A stretch of DNA of 64,000 nucleotides from Gemmataceae bacterium (GTDB taxonomy: Bacteria; Planctomycetota; Planctomycetia; Gemmatales; Gemmataceae), in the NCBI GenBank assembly GCA_028288765.1, contig JAQGHQ010000272.1:1-64000 (forward strand), in the 5' to 3' direction. This document shows, one piece after another, positions 60,160-64,000 of this stretch. Under the pieces are notes generated by a model, which saw only the letters and a program-made list of their open reading frames with translations, ran no database searches and was not told where the DNA came from. A program made the position numbers and the translations under genes. How positions within the stretch are numbered: position 1 is the stretch's first letter; the number at the start of each line of letters is the position of its first letter.

Positions 60160-60576
60160 TCACTTCCCCACCGCCCTCATCGCCAGCCACACCCCGACCA
60201 CCCCGACGGCCACCGACCCGAGGGCATAGGCGAGCGCGGCCAATGGCTTCCCGTCGTGGAAGAGTTCGAAGGTTTCGAAGCTGAACGTCGAGAACGTGGT
60301 ATACCCCCCGCAGAACCCGGTCCCGAGGAGCAGATACCAGCTCCGCCGGGCCGGGTCCGGATGGCCCAGGTAGGCCGCCGCGACCACGCCGAAGAGGACC
60401 GAGCCGGACACGTTGATCAGGAAGGTCCCCCACGGGAACTCGAGATCGGGGAGTCGTGCTTTCTGGACTTCGGCGACGAGCCGGCCGAACCAGTACCGGG
60501 CGTTGGTCCCGGCCCCGCCGCCCACGGTCAGGAGCGTGACCGGGTGGGTCAGGAATGATGTGAGCCAATCGGGCAT
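60160..60576 (-). CDS. crcB: fluoride ion channel CrcB/Fluc
   Basis: A 138-aa inner-membrane protein with four hydrophobic helices, from ATG 60576. Family motifs are GGGAGTNARYWFGRL, FPWGTFLINVSGSVLFG and TGFCGGYTTFSTFSFE, the last containing the fluoride-gating phenylalanines. Fluc channels work as antiparallel dimers that let fluoride leave the cell. The usual fluoride riboswitch is not visible in the short 45-base space upstream. It lies after a HEAT-like exported-protein gene on the same strand. Confidence 0.97.
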   Translation of the reverse strand: MPDWLTSFLTHPVTLLTVGGGAGTNARYWFGRLVAEVQKARLPDLEFPWGTFLINVSGSVLFGVVAAAYLGHPDPARRSWYLLLGTGFCGGYTTFSTFSFETFELFHDGKPLAALAYALGSVAVGVVGVWLAMRAVGK

Positions 60577-60621
60577 GCGGTCAGAGTAGCGACCCGCCCG
60601 GGCGGCGGCCCCGAGCGGTGG

Positions 60622-62178
60622 TCACTTCTTCCCGCCGGCGAGGGGCACGTCCTTGAGCCCGAACGGTACCTCGACCGGCTTCCCGTAAGTGCCCCAGAAC
60701 ACCACCTGGGACGGGGGGCCCTGGGTTCCGGCCGCCGGGCGCAGCGCCAGGCGAAGCATCAGCACGATCCGCCGGCCGACCGGTTCGACCCGCTGCGAGC
60801 ACATGACCAGTGTAGGAAGGAACGCACTTCCGGCGGCATCGGTAACCCGGACGCCGTGGAGCATCTCACCCTCCCTTCCGGCTTCACCCGCCCGGGACGA
60901 CACCCCGGCCCCGCCGAGGTCGGCCGGGCTGGCCCCGCGGACGACGGTCTGGTCGTAAGAGAGCTCGACATCGACGGCGTCCTCTCCGCCGTCGCGCTTG
61001 ATCGCCGTCGCCTTCATCTCCGTGCCGGTCGGGTGCGACCCCTCGGCCGGTAGCCCCGGCTTCAACCCGGTCAGGTTGACCAGCGGCTCGGCCCCCGACC
61101 GGACGGTCCCGAATACCACGCCGGTCAGTTCCGTCAGCCCCGGTGACGATTCCGGTCCGGGTTTCAGGTTAACCACGACCTGTCTCGCGTTCGGGGTGAA
61201 CTCCGGTACCGTCTGTAGCGACACGGTCGCGTTCTGGTTCACCAGAACCACCCCTCCCTGGACGTTCTTGACGATCACGACCCCGTTTCCCGGCACGATT
61301 TGCGGGGGCTGGACAGGGGTGTCGGGGCGGGCGGACAGAATTTGGCCGGCGGTGTCCACGGCTCGCTTGACCCGGACGCCGTTCGTCGCCAGCCAGTTCG
61401 TGCTCGGCTCGACCCAGACCTGGAGCAATGCAGTCGCCGCATCGGGGACCGCCGCCGCGTCGGGGATGGGGAACGCTTCCACGCACACCGCCCCGTACAC
61501 GGCCGCCGGCCGCCGCTTCTGCTTGCCGCGCGGTTCGAGGTAGACGGTGGTGGGGCTCTGGACGGGTGGGGCCACGGTCGTTCTCCCCCCCGGCAGCGCC
61601 GGCGGCTTCCGAAGGAATGGATTCGAGTTCTCGGGCGAGAACGCGGAGGCGGGGGCGACGAACCCGCCGACCACGGCGATCTGAAGGTTCGCCGTATCGC
61701 AGAGTTTCCGGACGGCCTCCCAGAACGGCACCTTCTCCGTCTTCAGTGTCACCCGGGTCCGGCCGTGCCGGTCCGCGTCCGGCCCCCAAAGGTGGACCGC
61801 GTACTTCGACTGCTTCGATAGGGTCGCGAGCACCGAGGAGAGTGGGGTGCTCTCCGCGTTTAACTCCACCATCGTCGGGACAAGGGCCTTCTCGTTTCCG
61901 ACCCGCCGCTCGACCCGAACCACGACGTCTCGGGCGCGACGGGCGACCTCCGGATTCGATGACCGGCACGCCGCCCCCAGCTGGTCGAGGGCCGCCGCGC
62001 CGAGGGCTTCGAGTTCCTTTTCGGCCGCCTCCCGCCGTGCGAAATCGGCGTCCCCGAGCTGGGCGATGAACCGGGCGACCTTTGTGCTTTCGGCCGGCGG
62101 CGGGGCCGGGTCGGCGACGGCGAGAAGGGTACCGGCGAGGACCGCGACGGCCGCGACAGTTGGTAAGAGGCGGGTCAT
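60622..62178 (-). CDS. exported HEAT-like protein, 518 aa
   Basis: Starts at ATG 62178 with a GGGGG run upstream. A signal peptide (MTRLLPTVAAVAVLAGTLL) is followed by the planctomycete HEAT-like opening DADFARREAAEKELEALGA and ARRARDVVVRVERR. The rest contains segments of secretin/N-type character (VPTMVELNAESTPLSSVLATL and FWEAVRKLCDTANLQIAVVG). A later beta-rich part (about 220-518) has a Gly/Pro/Val-rich VNQNATVSLQT and no known domain. It is likely periplasmic. I recognise only its general type. Confidence 0.75.
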   Translation of the reverse strand: MTRLLPTVAAVAVLAGTLLAVADPAPPPAESTKVARFIAQLGDADFARREAAEKELEALGAAALDQLGAACRSSNPEVARRARDVVVRVERRVGNEKALVPTMVELNAESTPLSSVLATLSKQSKYAVHLWGPDADRHGRTRVTLKTEKVPFWEAVRKLCDTANLQIAVVGGFVAPASAFSPENSNPFLRKPPALPGGRTTVAPPVQSPTTVYLEPRGKQKRRPAAVYGAVCVEAFPIPDAAAVPDAATALLQVWVEPSTNWLATNGVRVKRAVDTAGQILSARPDTPVQPPQIVPGNGVVIVKNVQGGVVLVNQNATVSLQTVPEFTPNARQVVVNLKPGPESSPGLTELTGVVFGTVRSGAEPLVNLTGLKPGLPAEGSHPTGTEMKATAIKRDGGEDAVDVELSYDQTVVRGASPADLGGAGVSSRAGEAGREGEMLHGVRVTDAAGSAFLPTLVMCSQRVEPVGRRIVLMLRLALRPAAGTQGPPSQVVFWGTYGKPVEVPFGLKDVPLAGGKK

Positions 62179-62271
62179 GAGCAGAACCCCCGGGGGCGGT
62201 CTGGACACCTGAACAATACCTCAACGGGAACGACCGGGGCAAGTGCCCAAAGGGGTTCGAAGCCCGGCCGG

Positions 62272-62515
62272 GAGTGTGGTCCGCTTCTCTGTCGAGATCC
62301 TCGGTGGATATCGTTTTCACCCCAACGGGGTGGGAGCGCATCGCCCCGGGCACCGCCCTGGGCGGGGGAACGCCACGCGAGAGGGTCGGACGTCGGTCCC
62401 AGCCGCGTTCCCCGCCCAGGGCGGTGCCCGGGGCGATGCGCTCCCAGCCTTTCAGGCTGAAATCCTCGAGACGCCAGATCCTCGTGGATGTCGACCAAGC
62501 AAGCGGACCACACTC
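62272..62515. repeat. large composite inverted repeat
   Basis: Outer arms (GAGTGTGGTCCGCTT, 62272-62286) are exactly inverted at 62501-62515. Inner arms of about 40 bases at 62331-62372 and 62405-62446 are inverted with one extra G in the left arm. The element covers 244 bases between the divergent HEAT-like and sulfatase genes. CCCTGGGC/GCCCAGGG and AACGGGGTGGG-type blocks are shared with the element at 31314-31502. Confidence 0.85.
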
Positions 62516-62648
62516 TCCGCTCGTTCCGGTTTGACCAGGGCGTGGGGGCTGACGACAATACGCCCTGGTCGGGAGCTGGATCTGCCAACGGGATTGGCGT
62601 CCGGACACCCGTACCCGGCCCGTGGCCGTTCGTTTCGGGGTTGCTGCC

Positions 62649-64000
62649 ATGATCCGCCTCTCGCGCTTCGGCCCGCATGGTAGCGGGTATTGCCCGGCCC
62701 GCTTGCCCCAACGGTTAGCGCCACGGGCCCGCTGGGTACTCGGGCTGCTCCTCGCACTCGTGCTGCAATCCGCCGGGCAGACAGCCGAACCCGCAAGACG
62801 GCCGAACGTTGTGCTGATCGTCGCCGACGACCTCGGCCAGCGCGACCTCGGGTGTTACGGCAGCACCTACCACAAGACCCCGCATCTCGACCGGCTGGCA
62901 AAAGACGGCGCGCGGTTTACCGACTTCTACGCCGCCTGCCCGGTCTGCTCCCCGACCCGGGCGAGCATCATGACCGGGAAATACCCCGCCCGGCTGAACC
63001 TTACCGACTGGCTGCCCGGTCGCCCTGATCGGCCCGACCAGAAGCTCAACCGGCCGGTCTTCAACCAGCACCTCCCGCTCGAAGAGGTGACGATCGCCGA
63101 GGTGCTCAAGGCCGCGGGGTATACGACCGGCCTCATCGGTAAGTGGCACCTTGGCGGCGACGGGTTCGACCCGACCCGGCAGGGCTTCGGGCTGAACATC
63201 GCCGGGGACCACACCGGCACCGCGCGGAGCTACTTCGCGCCGTTCCGGAACAAACAGGGCGTTATGCCCGGCCTGGAGACCGCCCCGGACGGCGAGTACC
63301 TGACCGACCGGCTCGCCGCGGAGGCGGAGACGTTCATCGAGACGAACAAGGGGAAGCCGTTCTTCCTCTACCTGCCGCACTACGCCCCACACATCCCGCT
63401 CCGGGCGAAGGAAGACGTCGTCTCGAAGTACAAGGGGCCGCCGGTCCACGGCCGGCAGAATCACCCGGTGTATGCGGCGATGCTGGAGAGTCTGGACGAG
63501 GCAGTCGGCCGGGTGGTGAAGAAGCTCGATGACCTGAAGCTGTCCGACGACACACTGGTACTGTTCACCTCCGACAACGGCGGGCTGGCGACCCTGGAAG
63601 GCATGCCGTTCGCCCCGACGTTCAACGGCCCCCTCCGTGAAGGGAAAGGCTACCTCTACGAGGGCGGCATCCGCGTGCCGATGATCGCGAAGTGGCCGGC
63701 GGGCGTGAAACCGGGTACGGTCGTGGACACCCCGGCGTGCAGCATCGACTTCTTCCCGACTCTGGCCGAGGCGGGTGGGGCGCGTCCGGCCGAGGCCCGG
63801 CCGGACGGGGTGAGCCTGCTCCCGCTCTTCAAGGGCGGCAAACTCACGGACCGTCCGTTGTTCTGGCACTACCCCCACTACGCGAACCAGGGATCGAAGC
63901 CGGGCGGCGCGGTCCGGGCCGGGGACTACAAACTGATCGAGTTCTACGAGGACGGGCGGCGGGAGCTGTTCGACGTGCGGAAAGACCTGGGCGAGAGTCG
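62649..64000 (+). CDS. type I sulfatase (partial, runs off the window)
   Basis: An exported sulfatase open from ATG 62649 to the window edge (450 codons). A long signal region has its hydrophobic core at about 30-44 (VLGLLLALVLQSAG). Family motifs are PNVVLIVADDLGQRDLGCYG with metal-binding D60-D61, and the sulfatase signature CSPTRASIMTGKYPARLNL with C100 as the formylglycine precursor in Cys-X-Pro-X-Arg. GKWHLGG, HYAPHIPL and LFTSDNGG supply further active-site residues. The C-terminal part GGIRVPMIAKWPAG is also typical. Planctomycetes use many such enzymes to remove sulfate from marine or plant polysaccharides. The substrate is unknown, and the end is missing. Confidence 0.95.
   Translation, partial: MIRLSRFGPHGSGYCPARLPQRLAPRARWVLGLLLALVLQSAGQTAEPARRPNVVLIVADDLGQRDLGCYGSTYHKTPHLDRLAKDGARFTDFYAACPVCSPTRASIMTGKYPARLNLTDWLPGRPDRPDQKLNRPVFNQHLPLEEVTIAEVLKAAGYTTGLIGKWHLGGDGFDPTRQGFGLNIAGDHTGTARSYFAPFRNKQGVMPGLETAPDGEYLTDRLAAEAETFIETNKGKPFFLYLPHYAPHIPLRAKEDVVSKYKGPPVHGRQNHPVYAAMLESLDEAVGRVVKKLDDLKLSDDTLVLFTSDNGGLATLEGMPFAPTFNGPLREGKGYLYEGGIRVPMIAKWPAGVKPGTVVDTPACSIDFFPTLAEAGGARPAEARPDGVSLLPLFKGGKLTDRPLFWHYPHYANQGSKPGGAVRAGDYKLIEFYEDGRRELFDVRKDLGES

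Noticed and set aside
60577-60621. Fluoride riboswitch before crcB
   Set aside because: The upstream gap is only 45 bases and no conserved riboswitch blocks are visible.
1-64000. CRISPR arrays, tRNA or rRNA genes
   Set aside because: No regularly spaced repeats with unique spacers were seen. No T-loop pattern with acceptor pairing was found, and no rRNA-like stretch is present. The minisatellites are too short-period to be CRISPR.

Overview
The window is GC-rich DNA (except for a few short AT-rich patches) from a planctomycete, most likely a Gemmata-like (Gemmataceae) genome. Four things point there: a DUF1559 protein with a type IV pilin-like N-terminus followed by a small lipoprotein, a secreted sulfatase, many long hypothetical secreted proteins, and intergenic spaces filled with palindromic repeats. 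This assignment is an inference from gene content. I found no rRNA, tRNA or CRISPR array.

Layout. 1-3000: glycogen phosphorylase. 3076-8518 (minus): a three-gene sensory operon joined by ATGA overlaps, with a periplasmic ligand-binding protein, a hybrid histidine kinase and a receiver protein carrying a GHKL ATPase-like output domain. 9467-21517 (plus): an RND efflux locus with an adaptor and two unusual HAE1-type permeases, followed by an NtrB/NtrC-like pair that may control it through sigma-54. 21901-23045: a hypothetical gene, infA and a possible small lipoprotein. 23025-23727: remains of a mobile-element module. 23783-28498: a 1571-aa SIR2-domain protein with its own AT-rich promoter, the best candidate here for an undescribed defence-type system.

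28665-34010 holds the DUF1559/lipoprotein pair, an unrecognised 330-aa gene, an ArsI/CadI-like VOC protein and two small exported proteins. thiC lies at 34164-36020 and is followed by a dense repeat island. 36548-38251 encodes an exported HEAT-like protein with one CXXCH motif. 38417-49542 resembles a general stress cluster: MgtC-like protein, two zinc alcohol dehydrogenases, YciE/DUF892, SDR, DUF4142, a sigma-54 activator, an SRPBCC protein and a DJ-1/PfpI protein whose nucleophile cysteine is replaced.

49859-54832 pairs a 1193-aa AsmA-like protein with an LptF/LptG-type permease, suggesting envelope lipid transport. The rest contains the Sua5/YrdC tRNA-modification enzyme, a TPR protein, a zinc-ribbon/FHA protein, a CrcB fluoride channel, a HEAT-like exported protein and a sulfatase that runs off the window end.

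At least a dozen spaces between genes carry inverted repeats or dispersed copies of a few sequence families, and one hairpin lies inside a coding region. These are the main structure not explained by genes.
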